Assembly (NCBI RefSeq): GCF_016827595.1
Contig: NZ_JAECMS010000005.1
Location: 135,277 to 199,276, forward strand
Length of the DNA stretch: 64,000 nt
DNA from: Luteirhabdus pelagi
GTDB lineage: Bacteria; Bacteroidota; Bacteroidia; Flavobacteriales; Flavobacteriaceae
Reading direction: 5' to 3'
The stretch's first letter is position 1. Every line of letters begins with the position of its first letter. Both the position numbers and the translations under genes were made by a program. Positions 1-8,081 of this stretch are shown here, one piece after another. The notes below the pieces were generated by a model. That model did no database searches. It had not been told where the DNA came from and was given only the letters and a program-made list of their open reading frames with translations.

Positions 1-292
<292 letters not shown>

Positions 293-326
293 TTAGTGTT
301 TTCAAATTGTTTTCGCTCTCTATAAG

Positions 327-367
327 TCAAGGTTCGTGCCATCGGAAGTTGGCTGACAGGGTGTCAG
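327..367 (-). promoter_or_regulatory. Candidate dnaK heat-shock control region: sigma-54-like promoter plus inverted repeat
   Basis: Read on the minus strand, 341-327 is TGGCACGAACCTTGA. It matches the sigma-54 -24/-12 consensus TGGCACG-N4-TTGC except for A in place of the last C. Just upstream (353-367) is the perfect inverted repeat CTGACA-3 nt-TGTCAG. From the -12 box to the dnaK ATG is about 52 nt, leaving a normal leader. The inverted repeat could bind a heat-shock regulator. No TAnnTTTG box is evident here, which favours this element as the dnaK promoter, but it is inferred only from sequence. Confidence 0.45.
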
Positions 368-406
368 TTTGATTAGCTGTAAGCAGTATGCCGCACGATA
401 TAGATG

Positions 407-510
407 GTGAACCCTCCTTTGACGCGCAGGCGGTGAACCCTCCTCCGGCGGGCAAGCAGTGAACCCTCCTTCGGCGGGCAGGCAGTGAACCCTCCTTCGG
501 CGGGCAGGCA
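407..510. repeat. Four tandem 26-nt units
   Basis: Four head-to-tail 26-nt units begin GTGAACCCTCC and end GGCAGGCA or variants: 407-432, 433-458, 459-484 and 485-510. The last two are identical and the first two differ by a few substitutions without indels. A solitary fifth copy is at 21990-22015. The spacer 275-644 holds no gene; besides this array it has the dnaK control region, a heptad array and the next promoter. Confidence 0.9.
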
Positions 511-568
511 GTGAGTAGTGAGTAGTGAGTAGTGAGCCTGCCTGTCGGCAGACAGGTAGTGAGTAGTG
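511..568. repeat. Heptad array (GTGAGTA) interrupted by a 20-nt palindrome
   Basis: Units of GTGAGTA run from 511 to 536 (3.7 copies). They are followed by the palindromic block CCTGCCTGTCGGCAGACAGG at 537-556, then more GTGAGTA-type sequence to 568. The same composite module occurs in inverted orientation at 9013-9066. Confidence 0.88.
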
Positions 569-582
569 AATTTAATCAGACT

Positions 583-610
583 ATTCTTAATTCTGAATTC
601 TGAATTCTCA
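583..610. repeat. Heptad array (ATTCTGA family)
   Basis: Four 7-nt units in register, ATTCTTA, ATTCTGA, ATTCTGA and ATTCTCA. The first three units recur identically at 21143-21163, about 20.5 kb away. An inverted, more degenerate relative is at 8790-8817. Confidence 0.8.
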
Positions 611-630
611 ACTCGTAATCCCTTATTTGC

Positions 631-638
631 TATTTTTG
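631..638 (+). promoter_or_regulatory. Bacteroidetes -7 box for the CPBP protease
   Basis: TATTTTTG matches TAnnTTTG exactly. It ends only 6 nt before the ATG at 645, so transcription would start at or next to the start codon. It also overlaps any start upstream of 645, which argues for the ATG at 645. Confidence 0.6.
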
Positions 639-644
639 CACTAC

Positions 645-1370
645 ATGATTGTTCCAGCTTTCCAACCAGCTTCTGCAGTACAAAACACGCGAACTACTTT
701 TATTACCTACGCTATCGTTTGGGCAAGTTATTTTGTGTTTTTTATCCTTATTGGAATACTCTCCACTTGGTTTCCTGAATTGGTTTCGAATGAATTCCAA
801 CAAGACGGTATCTTAGAATTATTGAAAAAAGATCCTCTTCGTCTTATCATCTCAGCGATAATCATCGCTCCTATTTTTGAAGAAATTATGTTTAGGGGAT
901 TATTGTGTCCCAGCCATTCGGAGTTATTGCTATTTATGAGCGCTTGGATGGGATTTTTCTTTATGCTGTTGACCGGTGGACTCGATTATCCCTATTTAAA
1001 AATGGTAGGATTAGCGGTGGTCTTCGTAAGTTCCTATTATCTGTTTCAGCTTTGGTTTTCGAAAAAATCATCTGAATCCCTTCGAAAATGGTTTCACCGT
1101 TATGCAGGTATGCTGTGGGTGATCTCATCTCTAGTTTTCGGATTGGTACATATTTATAACTATGTTGATTCCTTCCTTCTCAATGCCGCATTGGTTGTGG
1201 CCATCATACCAAGAATACTTATTGGTTTCGCGGCCGGCTATTTAAAACTTCGAACGGGAGTTTTGGTCTGGCCGATTCTTCTTCACTTTTTAAACAATGC
1301 TGTAGCCATTGGACTCATGTTGTTTTTTGAATATTGGCAAACAAACCCAGGCTCCATTTTTAGATGTTAG
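645..1370 (+). CDS. CPBP family intramembrane glutamic endopeptidase
   Basis: A 241-residue polytopic membrane protein of the CPBP (Abi/CAAX protease-like) family. The diagnostic motif EExxxR is E79-E80-R84 in IIAPIFEEIMFRGLL. The second motif FGLVHIYN and the third HFLNN (in LLHFLNNAVAIG) follow in late membrane segments, so the active-site set is complete. Several hydrophobic segments (about residues 20-42, 66-78, 100-135, 160-210) fit the fold. The family includes CAAX-type proteases and proteins of unclear function, so the substrate cannot be inferred. I chose ATG 645 over the in-frame TTG at 627 because the promoter -7 box lies between them. The last codons (F-R-C-stop) lie inside a heptad repeat array, so the original C-terminus may have been altered. 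Confidence 0.85.
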   Translation: MIVPAFQPASAVQNTRTTFITYAIVWASYFVFFILIGILSTWFPELVSNEFQQDGILELLKKDPLRLIISAIIIAPIFEEIMFRGLLCPSHSELLLFMSAWMGFFFMLLTGGLDYPYLKMVGLAVVFVSSYYLFQLWFSKKSSESLRKWFHRYAGMLWVISSLVFGLVHIYNYVDSFLLNAALVVAIIPRILIGFAAGYLKLRTGVLVWPILLHFLNNAVAIGLMLFFEYWQTNPGSIFRC

Positions 1371-1380
1371 ATTTTAGATG
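1360..1380. repeat. Heptad array (TTAGATG) overlapping the CPBP stop codon
   Basis: Three 7-nt units, TTAGATG, TTAGATT, TTAGATG, are in perfect register. The first one and a half units encode the C-terminal residues and the TAG stop of the CPBP gene. Confidence 0.75.
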
Positions 1381-1502
1381 TACAACATGGAGTTTATGGT
1401 TAGGCAGTGTTCTCCATTTAAAAACTTAAAGATTTTGAAGATTTGAAAATGTATCGAGAGTCTGAGAATTGTAGGGAGACGATAATCATTGATTCTTCTC
1501 TT

Positions 1503-1526
1503 CTTTGCTCTTTTGCTCCTTTGCTC
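1503..1526. repeat. Short octamer repeat (CTTTGCTC)
   Basis: Three 8-nt units, CTTTGCTC, TTTTGCTC and CTTTGCTC. This is the same unit that forms the long array at 7451-7525. The rest of the 1371-1658 spacer shows no supported gene. Confidence 0.7.
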
Positions 1527-1658
1527 CTTGAGAAAATAAAAGATATTCAAAGCCTGAAGCATATTGCGTATCGCTTATAGCCGTCCACTAAATTAACGTT
1601 CCCTTAAAACAATTACATTCTGACTATTCGTAACTTTTTCGAAATCAAAACATTTCTT

Positions 1659-2663
1659 ATGAAAGCAGTTCAAGTACAAGAGGCAGGGGGCGACTTCAAA
1701 GTAGTTGATCTTGACATTCCCTCGCCAAGCGAACACGAAGTATTAATCAAGGTGGAAGCCTGCGGAATTTGCCACAGCGACAATTTCGTGAAGGAAGGAA
1801 CATTTCCCGGTCTGGAATATCCAAGGGTACCCGGACATGAGGTAGTGGGAACTATCGAAAAATTAGGTTCCGAAGTTTCCCGATGGATGGAAGGCCAACG
1901 CGTTGGCGTAGGCTGGCACGGTGGCCATTGTTTTACTTGCGATCCATGCAGACGCGGACAGTTCATCAATTGTGAAAATGCCAAAATTTGTGGTATTTCG
2001 TACGATGGAGGCTATTCAGAATATATGGTAGCACCAGAAGAAGCAATTGCAAGTATTCCCGATGAACTTACCTCGGAAGAGGCAGCACCACTTTTATGTG
2101 CTGGAATTACCGTGTATAACGCCATGCGGAATAGCAACATTAAAGCTGGCGATGTCGTAGCCGTACAAGGAATTGGCGGGTTAGGCCACTTGGCCGTACA
2201 ATATGCCTGCAGAATGGGCATGAAAACCGTAGCACTTTCTCATTCCAGTGAAAAGAAAAAGTTAGCGGAAGAACTTGGCGCGCATCATTTTATCAATACC
2301 AAAGAAGAGGATGCTGTTGAAAAGCTTCAAAAACTCGGAGGTGCCAAACTGATTGTTGCCACTGCTCCCCATGCCGATGCGATATCTTCTGTAATAGATG
2401 GATTAGGTGTTGATGGTGAAATCGTCTGTATTGGAGCCACACCCGATAATCTTGAGGTGTCGCCCATGCAATTGATTATGGGACGAAAAGCCATTAGTGG
2501 CTGGCCTAGCGGAACAGCAATTGATAGTGAAGATACATTGAATTTCAGCGCCTTGACCAATACTGCTCCGATGATTGAAACTTTTTCTCTCGATGATGTA
2601 GAAGAAGCCTTCAACAAAATGATGAATAATGAAGCGCGTTTTCGGGTAGTACTGAAACCGTAG
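1659..2663 (+). CDS. Zinc-dependent alcohol dehydrogenase (MDR family)
   Basis: A 334-residue medium-chain dehydrogenase/reductase that should oxidise alcohols or reduce aldehydes with NAD(P). Catalytic zinc ligands are C38 (in GICHSD), H60-E61 (GHE) and C147. The structural zinc lobe is C91, C94, C97 and C105 (CFTCDPC...NC). The Rossmann dinucleotide motif GIGGLGH spans 171-177. Length and residues match the AdhP-like class of cytoplasmic ADHs; substrate preference cannot be read off. The gene is followed by a strong hairpin, so it is probably monocistronic. Translation from ATG 1659 gives the family's usual N-terminus. Confidence 0.92.
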   Translation: MKAVQVQEAGGDFKVVDLDIPSPSEHEVLIKVEACGICHSDNFVKEGTFPGLEYPRVPGHEVVGTIEKLGSEVSRWMEGQRVGVGWHGGHCFTCDPCRRGQFINCENAKICGISYDGGYSEYMVAPEEAIASIPDELTSEEAAPLLCAGITVYNAMRNSNIKAGDVVAVQGIGGLGHLAVQYACRMGMKTVALSHSSEKKKLAEELGAHHFINTKEEDAVEKLQKLGGAKLIVATAPHADAISSVIDGLGVDGEIVCIGATPDNLEVSPMQLIMGRKAISGWPSGTAIDSEDTLNFSALTNTAPMIETFSLDDVEEAFNKMMNNEARFRVVLKP

Positions 2664-2682
2664 TCTAAAAATATATAGCGTA

Positions 2683-2719
2683 GAAATCCTGCTGCCGGAA
2701 GCTTTGGCAGCAGGATTTC
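2683..2719 (+). terminator. Rho-independent terminator after the alcohol dehydrogenase
   Basis: A perfect 14-bp stem (2683-2696 with 2706-2719, arm GAAATCCTGCTGCC) with a 9-nt loop, followed by a T-rich tract. It lies between the ADH stop and the SDR start at 2733, so the SDR needs its own promoter. TATTTTTA at 2721-2728 is the only -7-like sequence and would leave almost no leader. Confidence 0.85.
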
Positions 2720-2732
2720 GTATTTTTATACC

Positions 2733-3491
2733 ATGTGGAACTTAGAGAACAAAACAGCTGTCGTCACGGGAGGCACAAAAGGAATCGGTCGCGCAACAGT
2801 ATTGGAATTACTTGCGTTGGGCGCAAAAATTATATTTTCGGCGCGAAATGCTTCAGAAGTTGCAAAATTTGAAAGTGAACTCAAGAAGAACGGTCACCAA
2901 GCCTTTGGAATAGTAAGTGACGTTTCAACACGAAAAGGTAGGGAGGCAATTGTTTCCGAAGTACAAAAACGTTTCACCCAACTGGATATTCTCGTTAATA
3001 ATGCTGGTATCAACATTCGAAAAAAGGCACATGATTATTCCGAAGAGGAGTATCAAAAAATCATTTCAATCAATCAAACGGCTCCTTTTTTATTAAGTCG
3101 CGATTTGTTTTCCTTTTTAAAGGCTTCAGAAAATGCGTCCATTATAAATGTAGCTTCGGTAGCCGCTACTTTGGATGTCGGCACTGGTTCGCCCTATGCT
3201 ATGAGTAAAGCTGCTTTGGTCATGCAAACCAAAAACTTAGCGGTAGAATGGGCGAAGGATGGTATACGCGTAAATGCGGTTTCGCCTTGGTTCACCAAAA
3301 CACCTCTCACCGACGGATTGCTTCAACAGAAAGAGCGCATGGAACCCGTACTGGATCATACACCATTGGCTCGAGTCGCGGAAGCATCAGAAATGGCCAA
3401 TGTGATTGCCTTTCTCGCAATGGACAAATCTTCGTATGTAACCGGTCAGAATGTTATTGTAGATGGCGGGGTTGGGTTGTCTGCGTTGTAA
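2733..3491 (+). CDS. SDR family oxidoreductase (tropinone-reductase-like)
   Basis: A 252-residue classical short-chain dehydrogenase. The cofactor motif TGGTKGIG spans 12-19 and NNAG is at 89-92. The catalytic tetrad is N114, S142, Y155 and K159 (YAMSK). R38 after the second beta strand suggests NADP(H) preference, which is an inference from family rules. The C-terminal YVTGQNVIVDGG segment is intact. The overall pattern resembles plant-type tropinone reductases and 3-oxoacyl-ACP reductase relatives, so the substrate is unknown. It converges on the lipoprotein gene with a 7-nt gap. Confidence 0.9.
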   Translation: MWNLENKTAVVTGGTKGIGRATVLELLALGAKIIFSARNASEVAKFESELKKNGHQAFGIVSDVSTRKGREAIVSEVQKRFTQLDILVNNAGINIRKKAHDYSEEEYQKIISINQTAPFLLSRDLFSFLKASENASIINVASVAATLDVGTGSPYAMSKAALVMQTKNLAVEWAKDGIRVNAVSPWFTKTPLTDGLLQQKERMEPVLDHTPLARVAEASEMANVIAFLAMDKSSYVTGQNVIVDGGVGLSAL

Positions 3492-3498
3492 TTCGAAA

Positions 3499-4749
3499 TT
3501 ACTCGTAAGCACGATACCAACTAGTAGTTTCAACTAAGCTTTCGTTCTCATATTCCGGCCCATTAATCAAATCTTCAGGAAGAGATTGGTTCGATTGAAT
3601 ATCACTATCCTTATAAAGTGTAACTATGTTTAAGACCATATCATTAATAGAAAATGGTAATGGTTCAATGAAATTAGCCAAATAGGGCGAAACATCGATT
3701 TCAATTATTTCCGAGGCTTTACCAACAATCCAGTAATCGAAGTCTATTGTCGTTTCATAATTCAAGTTATAATAATGCGAAAGATAGCCACTATAGTTTC
3801 CGGAAGTACTTATTTTAGTATTAGTTACAGAATATTCATCAATATTAAAATCGAAATCGGGAATAGTAATATCATGATTTAACGTGCTACCGTTATATAC
3901 ATATGTATATCCCCTACTCCCATTTCTGTAAGAAACATCTGTTCTCATGCGGTCGAAAACGGATCCCGAAAGGCCCCAAGAATAACTAGAGGCTCCTTCT
4001 GTAAAATATTCTCTTCGGATCATACTTGTATTTGTACCAATAGTACCCACGAAACGAAAATCAGCGTGATTATTCTCTGGGATTGTAATATTCATTACAT
4101 CATAAGCGAAAGGAAGTTCATTGTAGTCAATATTTTCTTCAATATCGCTTGTGACTGATTCGATAAAATGATATCTCGGATACTCTTCATTTGCTTTCTT
4201 AAACGATATATAGAAAGCTTCCTCGTTCGAAACTATACCATTCACGATAAGTCCATTTTGAACCGAATATCCCCCATGAAAATTTGTATAAACTATATCA
4301 TTCGGAATTGGGTCGTTACCAACAGCAGCGTTTTCAATGTTTAAAACAACGTTGTGGGATTCCGCAAATTCAGAGTGTTCCCCAAGATAATATTGCCCTG
4401 GTGAGATGTCTAAGTATGTACCAAAGTGATATTCATCATAATCTTCAATCCTATCATATTTATTGACGTGATATCTGGCATCGGGGTCACCCATGAAAGT
4501 AACACTAATTGTTTGTTCCGCCGTATGGTCGTATTCTTGACCTCCCAATATACTTCCTGTATCATCAATTACGAAAACACCGGAAGTTGATACGATAGTA
4601 GACTCTATATAAGGCACTATAAATTCGTAGGTTAAGAGAACTTGTTCCACCTGTTCACCGTCTTCTTGATGTATGGTGCTATCTTTTGAACAGCCTTGAA
4701 AAAACAAAACACATCCCAAAAGCACTATTATAAATAAATGTAATCTCAT
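3499..4749 (-). CDS. Uncharacterised lipoprotein, paralogue 1 of a tandem pair
   Basis: I do not recognise the family. The predicted protein has 416 residues from ATG 4749; an in-frame TTG four codons upstream is unlikely. A signal peptide ends in the lipobox FFQGC, with an S-K-D sequence after the cysteine. The rest is beta-rich and acidic with no recognised catalytic motif. It aligns along its length with the next gene: both have FKK..E.YPR followed by a short variable stretch and LPFA, and both have SGNY.GY near residue 320. The pair therefore arose by duplication and has diverged strongly. A surface or periplasmic structural or binding role is conceivable, but no function can be assigned. 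Confidence 0.7.
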   Translation of the reverse strand: MRLHLFIIVLLGCVLFFQGCSKDSTIHQEDGEQVEQVLLTYEFIVPYIESTIVSTSGVFVIDDTGSILGGQEYDHTAEQTISVTFMGDPDARYHVNKYDRIEDYDEYHFGTYLDISPGQYYLGEHSEFAESHNVVLNIENAAVGNDPIPNDIVYTNFHGGYSVQNGLIVNGIVSNEEAFYISFKKANEEYPRYHFIESVTSDIEENIDYNELPFAYDVMNITIPENNHADFRFVGTIGTNTSMIRREYFTEGASSYSWGLSGSVFDRMRTDVSYRNGSRGYTYVYNGSTLNHDITIPDFDFNIDEYSVTNTKISTSGNYSGYLSHYYNLNYETTIDFDYWIVGKASEIIEIDVSPYLANFIEPLPFSINDMVLNIVTLYKDSDIQSNQSLPEDLINGPEYENESLVETTSWYRAYE

Positions 4750-4775
4750 TTTAAATTGCAATAAATAATAAGGTT

Positions 4776-6044
4776 TTAATAGAACTCACTAACGACTCTT
4801 ACGGCTTCCCCTACACCTATACCTGAGCCATCTAAATAAAATTGAACATAATTTTCCGAAGAGGAGTTTAAGTCAAGGTCAATCATTTTAAAGGCTTTAA
4901 AATTAAGATCAGATGACGATATTGAAAACTCTTCCATAAGCTCATTTTGCAATGTGTCTAGATAATCAAGAGTATTTAGATCATCTGCATTTCCCAAAAT
5001 ATTGTGGCTAACATTAATATCAGCGCCCTCTAATTCATTTTTATATAATAATGTATAACCATCGTAATTACCACTTGTGGACACATCAAATGAAGAGGGT
5101 GTCGGATTAATTATTTCAAAGTCCATAATAATTTCATCTACAGTCATTGAGGCTATCTCAGATTTCTTAGATATAGCGTAATTCTTATCTCCTCTACTAT
5201 AACTGATAGTTGTTGTGAAATAATCAAATAAACTAGTTTTGGTATATGCTTCAAAATAGGTACTTCCATCACTAGCGGAATACGTCTGGATCAAATCTGA
5301 GGAAAAATAAGAATTTGTTTTTGATCCTAGTATTCTTACTGAAAAATAGTCGTTAGAGGGAACTTCAAAAGTAATTAAATCGTCTGCAAATGGTAACGCT
5401 TGAAAATCAACTGTTGTTTCTAGTGGCTCTGTAACGTTTTCGTGCCAAAAGAAGCGGGGATACGGTTCTCCAACCTTCTTAAATGCAGAATAAAAACCAT
5501 CGTTTAATGCTACTGTCCATGATATTTCCACACTATCAGAACCTATATTAATAATTCCGTTAGAATTAGAATAAAAAAAGGAAAATGGAATATTCCCTAA
5601 TGAATCGGCAGCATTATTAACTATCACAGAAACATCAACAGGATCGGGATATTCAAAAAACTCTCCAATAGTGTGCGCACCAGGTACAATATTGGTGTAT
5701 GTTATCCACGTATACATATCTGGAAATGGTGGCACAAGTTCATCAATTTGGCGGATTGTTATGTCGTAACCATTAGATTCTTCGACCATAAACGTAATAA
5801 TGTTCTCCTGACTATAATCGATTTCAGCACTATCAAGGATTTCCCCACTGTGATTACTTAAGTAAATGATTGAGGTATTTTCCAGAATATTCCTCTCATC
5901 TTTTGGAATTGTAAGTACAAACTCTACTAATTCTGGGTTCTCGCCATCATCGGCCGAGTCATCTTCAATTGAATCCTTTGAACAACTCGAAAGAAAGAAT
6001 ATTGGAAGAAAAAAGAATAATAGAAAATATCTAGAAAATGACAT
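4776..6044 (-). CDS. Uncharacterised lipoprotein, paralogue 2 of a tandem pair
   Basis: The predicted protein has 422 residues from ATG 6044. The start choice rests on the signal peptide, whose lipobox LSSC directly follows a hydrophobic stretch rich in phenylalanine. A longer reading frame to 6149 would overlap mazG and place 35 charged residues before the signal. The mature part is acidic at first (DDSADDGENPE) and then beta-rich, like its neighbour. Shared landmarks with paralogue 1 are FYSAFKKVGEPYPR, LPFADD and SGNYDGY. The two genes are 26 nt apart and probably co-transcribed. The local base composition is clearly more A+T-rich than in the neighbouring housekeeping genes. Confidence 0.7.
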   Translation of the reverse strand: MSFSRYFLLFFFLPIFFLSSCSKDSIEDDSADDGENPELVEFVLTIPKDERNILENTSIIYLSNHSGEILDSAEIDYSQENIITFMVEESNGYDITIRQIDELVPPFPDMYTWITYTNIVPGAHTIGEFFEYPDPVDVSVIVNNAADSLGNIPFSFFYSNSNGIINIGSDSVEISWTVALNDGFYSAFKKVGEPYPRFFWHENVTEPLETTVDFQALPFADDLITFEVPSNDYFSVRILGSKTNSYFSSDLIQTYSASDGSTYFEAYTKTSLFDYFTTTISYSRGDKNYAISKKSEIASMTVDEIIMDFEIINPTPSSFDVSTSGNYDGYTLLYKNELEGADINVSHNILGNADDLNTLDYLDTLQNELMEEFSISSSDLNFKAFKMIDLDLNSSSENYVQFYLDGSGIGVGEAVRVVSEFY

Positions 6045-6121
6045 CCATCTCGTTTTACCACACAAAAATGATAAAATTATACGTATAACCGTTATAAAAT
6101 ATAATTTTTCTGGATGCTGTT

Positions 6122-6898
6122 TTATGGCTTCAACTTCGCCTCTTCCCAATAAACATCCATTTCAGCAAGGGTCATTTCCTTTAAGGTCTTACCATGCTCC
6201 TTGGCCTTTTGCTCCAAATATTGAAAGCGCTTGATAAATTTTTTATTAGTGCGTTCCAGGGCGTTTTCAGGATTTACCTTTAAAAAACGTGCATAGTTTA
6301 CCATCGAAAACAGCACATCGCCAAACTCGGCTTCAATTTTATCGGAATTGCCCTCCGTAACCTCATGCTGTAGTTCCTCCAATTCTTCCTTCAACTTTTC
6401 AAACACCTGTTCGGGCTTTTCCCAATCAAAACCAACCCCGGCCACCTTATCCTGAATGCGATTCGCCTTCACCAAGGACGGTAGCGAATTCGGCACGCCC
6501 TCCAACACGCTTTTCTTACCCTCCTTCAACTTTAGGTTTTCCCAGTTTCGCTTTACTTCTTCTTCATCTTCTACATCGATGTCGCCGTAAATGTGCGGGT
6601 GACGCGCAATCAATTTTTCGCAGATGCCGTTGGCTACATCTGCCATATCGAAGTCGTTCGTTTCACTCCCGATTTTTCCATAGAAAACAATATGCAATAG
6701 TAAATCGCCTAACTCTTTCTTCACCTCTTCCAAATCGTTATCCAAAATGGCATCGCCAAGTTCGTAGGTTTCTTCGATGGTTAAATGACGAAGCGACTGC
6801 ATCGTTTGCTTTCGGTCCCACGGACACTGTTCCCGAAGCTCATCCATGATGGTTAATAATCGATCGTACGCCTTAAGTTGTGCTGCTCGTGAATTCAT
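6122..6898 (-). CDS. mazG: Nucleoside triphosphate pyrophosphohydrolase MazG
   Basis: A 258-residue all-alpha NTP pyrophosphohydrolase that cleaves (d)NTPs to monophosphate and pyrophosphate and is thought to clear non-canonical nucleotides. It contains the MazG hallmark CPWDRKQT near residue 25, then the metal-binding set EETYEL and KKELGDLLLH in the first domain. A second degenerate repeat, EELEELQHE...EAEFGDVLFSMVN, follows. This two-domain layout and the length match bacterial MazG. The start ATG 6898 lies 5 nt after a -7 box. It is followed, after 77 nt, by the lipoprotein pair on the same strand. Confidence 0.95.
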   Translation of the reverse strand: MNSRAAQLKAYDRLLTIMDELREQCPWDRKQTMQSLRHLTIEETYELGDAILDNDLEEVKKELGDLLLHIVFYGKIGSETNDFDMADVANGICEKLIARHPHIYGDIDVEDEEEVKRNWENLKLKEGKKSVLEGVPNSLPSLVKANRIQDKVAGVGFDWEKPEQVFEKLKEELEELQHEVTEGNSDKIEAEFGDVLFSMVNYARFLKVNPENALERTNKKFIKRFQYLEQKAKEHGKTLKEMTLAEMDVYWEEAKLKP

Positions 6899-6903
6899 GG
6901 TTT

Positions 6904-6911
6904 CAAAAGTA
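6904..6911 (-). promoter_or_regulatory. -7 box for mazG
   Basis: On the minus strand this reads TACTTTTG, matching TAnnTTTG. Only 5 nt separate it from the mazG ATG, which implies a leaderless or near-leaderless transcript. Confidence 0.55.
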
Positions 6912-6934
6912 CTGATTTCAGCTGTATGCTGTAA

Positions 6935-6958
6935 GCTTTAGGCTTTAGGCTTTAGGCT
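6935..6958. repeat. Heptad array (GCTTTAG)
   Basis: Three complete GCTTTAG units plus GCT, immediately upstream of mazG. It is part of the 6899-7587 spacer (689 nt), which contains no gene but four repeat structures. Confidence 0.85.
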
Positions 6959-7073
6959 CTAAATAAAGGGTATGTAGTTCAAATGCCTCAACCAATAGTA
7001 GTAACAATCAACATTCTAGTATCGAAGCCTTACTCTATTCTTAAATTTGGTGTATGCGATTTGTAATTTTTCT

Positions 7074-7190
7074 GGGCAATCCCTCCTCGCCATCGGCTCG
7101 TTCGGGCCGGGCTTTCCTGCCTGCCGGCAGGCAGGCGCTACTCGCTTTCCCGCAAAAGCGGGAAGAGCTTATACAGGCCGCTCAATCCCT
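7074..7190 (-). repeat. Dispersed structured element, copy A
   Basis: Read on the minus strand, the element starts AGGGATTG (7190) and then GCGGC. It continues with an 8-bp hairpin (CTTCCCGC/GCGGGAAG), AGCGAG, a perfect 20-bp palindrome (7116-7135), GGAAAGCCCGGCCC (7117-7104), and ends GAGGAGGGATTGCC. Copy B at 21204-21335 shares these landmarks in the same order, but with a different hairpin sequence at the same place. That suggests a conserved structure, possibly a non-coding RNA or a mobile palindromic element. Confidence 0.6.
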
Positions 7191-7202
7191 ATTGCTGTCT
7201 TT

Positions 7203-7342
7203 GGTCTTTAGTCTTTAGTCTATAGTCGATAGTTGGTAGTCGGTGGTCGATAGTTGATAGTTGATAGTTGGTAGCTGGTGGTCGGTAGTCGGTAGGCGGT
7301 AGGCGGTAGGCGGTAGTCGAAAGTCGAAAGTTGATAGTTAGA
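7203..7342. repeat. Degenerate heptad array, 20 units in one register
   Basis: Twenty consecutive 7-nt units with consensus AGTYGRT run without any indel. Examples are GGTCTTT, AGTCTTT, AGTCGAT, AGTTGGT, AGTCGGT, AGTTGAT, three copies of AGGCGGT, two of AGTCGAA, and a last AGTTAGA. Units differ by substitution only. Confidence 0.85.
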
Positions 7343-7450
7343 AGGAGCTAATAGCAACGGACGAATAAAATTTGAATAGAGGCTATATGAATGTCACTCC
7401 GCCATTCTCTAGTTTTCTAACGACTACAGACCATTGACTAATAACTAAAC

Positions 7451-7525
7451 CTTTGCTCCTTTGCTCCTTTGCTCCTTTGCTCCTTTGCTCCTTTGCTCCT
7501 TTGCTCCTTTGCTCCTTTGCTCCTT
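7451..7525. repeat. Octamer microsatellite (CTTTGCTC)
   Basis: About 9.4 perfect copies of CTTTGCTC. The short frame translated across it on the plus strand is repeat-derived and not a gene. It lies just downstream of the DUF5606 gene. Confidence 0.95.
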
Positions 7526-7529
7526 AAAA

Positions 7530-7568
7530 TAAAAAAGCCACCCTTCGACAAGCTTAGGGCGACTTTTT
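7530..7568 (-). terminator. Probable terminator for the DUF5606 gene
   Basis: An imperfect stem (GCCACCCT against AGGGCGAC, with mismatches) is flanked by an A-rich tract at 7530 and a T tract at 7562, so it could act on either strand. The loop contains the CTTCGACAAGCTTAG word common in Flavobacteriaceae intergenic palindromes. Confidence 0.5.
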
Positions 7569-7587
7569 TTTACTATCTTAAAAGTTA

Positions 7588-8001
7588 TTACTCCTCTTCC
7601 GAGGTAGCGTTGCCTTCAGAGAAATCGGCTAGGTCGTTTTCAACCAAAAGGTTATACCACTGAATCACTTTCTTAATATCACTAGCATATACGCGGTCTT
7701 CGTCATATTCAGGAAGTACTTCAAAAAAGTATTCCTCTAATTTGATTTTTGGCTCCTTATGACTAATCGCCTTTTCGCCATTTTCCTTTTCCGACATTTT
7801 TTGAAATACCTCGCGCAACGGCACTTCTTCCGTTAAAGTGTAGATAGCGATCTCGCTCAGCAAACTTACGTTATGACGACCGCTAACGTTTACTTTTCTT
7901 CCGTCCTGAAGCGATTCGGCTAAGAATCCAGTACGGGTTTGACCTTTTAATTTATACAGTCCGGGTTTTCCGGAAATCGATAAGATTTTTTCTAAGCTCA
8001 T
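7588..8001 (-). CDS. DUF5606 domain-containing protein
   Basis: A 137-residue soluble protein that matches the Bacteroidetes family DUF5606. It begins MSLEKILSISGKPGLYKL and has the characteristic ALY/NVSGRHNVSLLSEIAIYT region. The C-terminus is acidic (EGNATSEEE). No catalytic motif is visible and the function is unknown. It sits 80 nt downstream of def and is in the same orientation; a CATATTTG box near 8055 suggests it also has its own promoter. Confidence 0.85.
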   Translation of the reverse strand: MSLEKILSISGKPGLYKLKGQTRTGFLAESLQDGRKVNVSGRHNVSLLSEIAIYTLTEEVPLREVFQKMSEKENGEKAISHKEPKIKLEEYFFEVLPEYDEDRVYASDIKKVIQWYNLLVENDLADFSEGNATSEEE

Positions 8002-8081
8002 AAACGATACTTCTTATGCTATTTCAATTTTTTTTTACGCGGAGTGCAAATATGCGGGGTTTGTCTCAGTTGTGCAACGGT

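Noticed and set aside
1374-1562. Minus-strand frame of 62 codons after the CPBP gene
   Set aside because: It is low-complexity and crosses the octamer repeat, with no recognisable protein features.
4776-6149. Longer version of lipoprotein 2 starting at 6149
   Set aside because: It would overlap the mazG coding region and place a charged stretch before the signal peptide and lipobox.
7203-7342. CRISPR array
   Set aside because: Units are 7 nt with no spacers and there are no cas genes; it is a tandem heptad array.
7469-7663. Plus-strand frame of 64 codons
   Set aside because: It is made of the CTTTGCTC microsatellite and antisense DUF5606 sequence.
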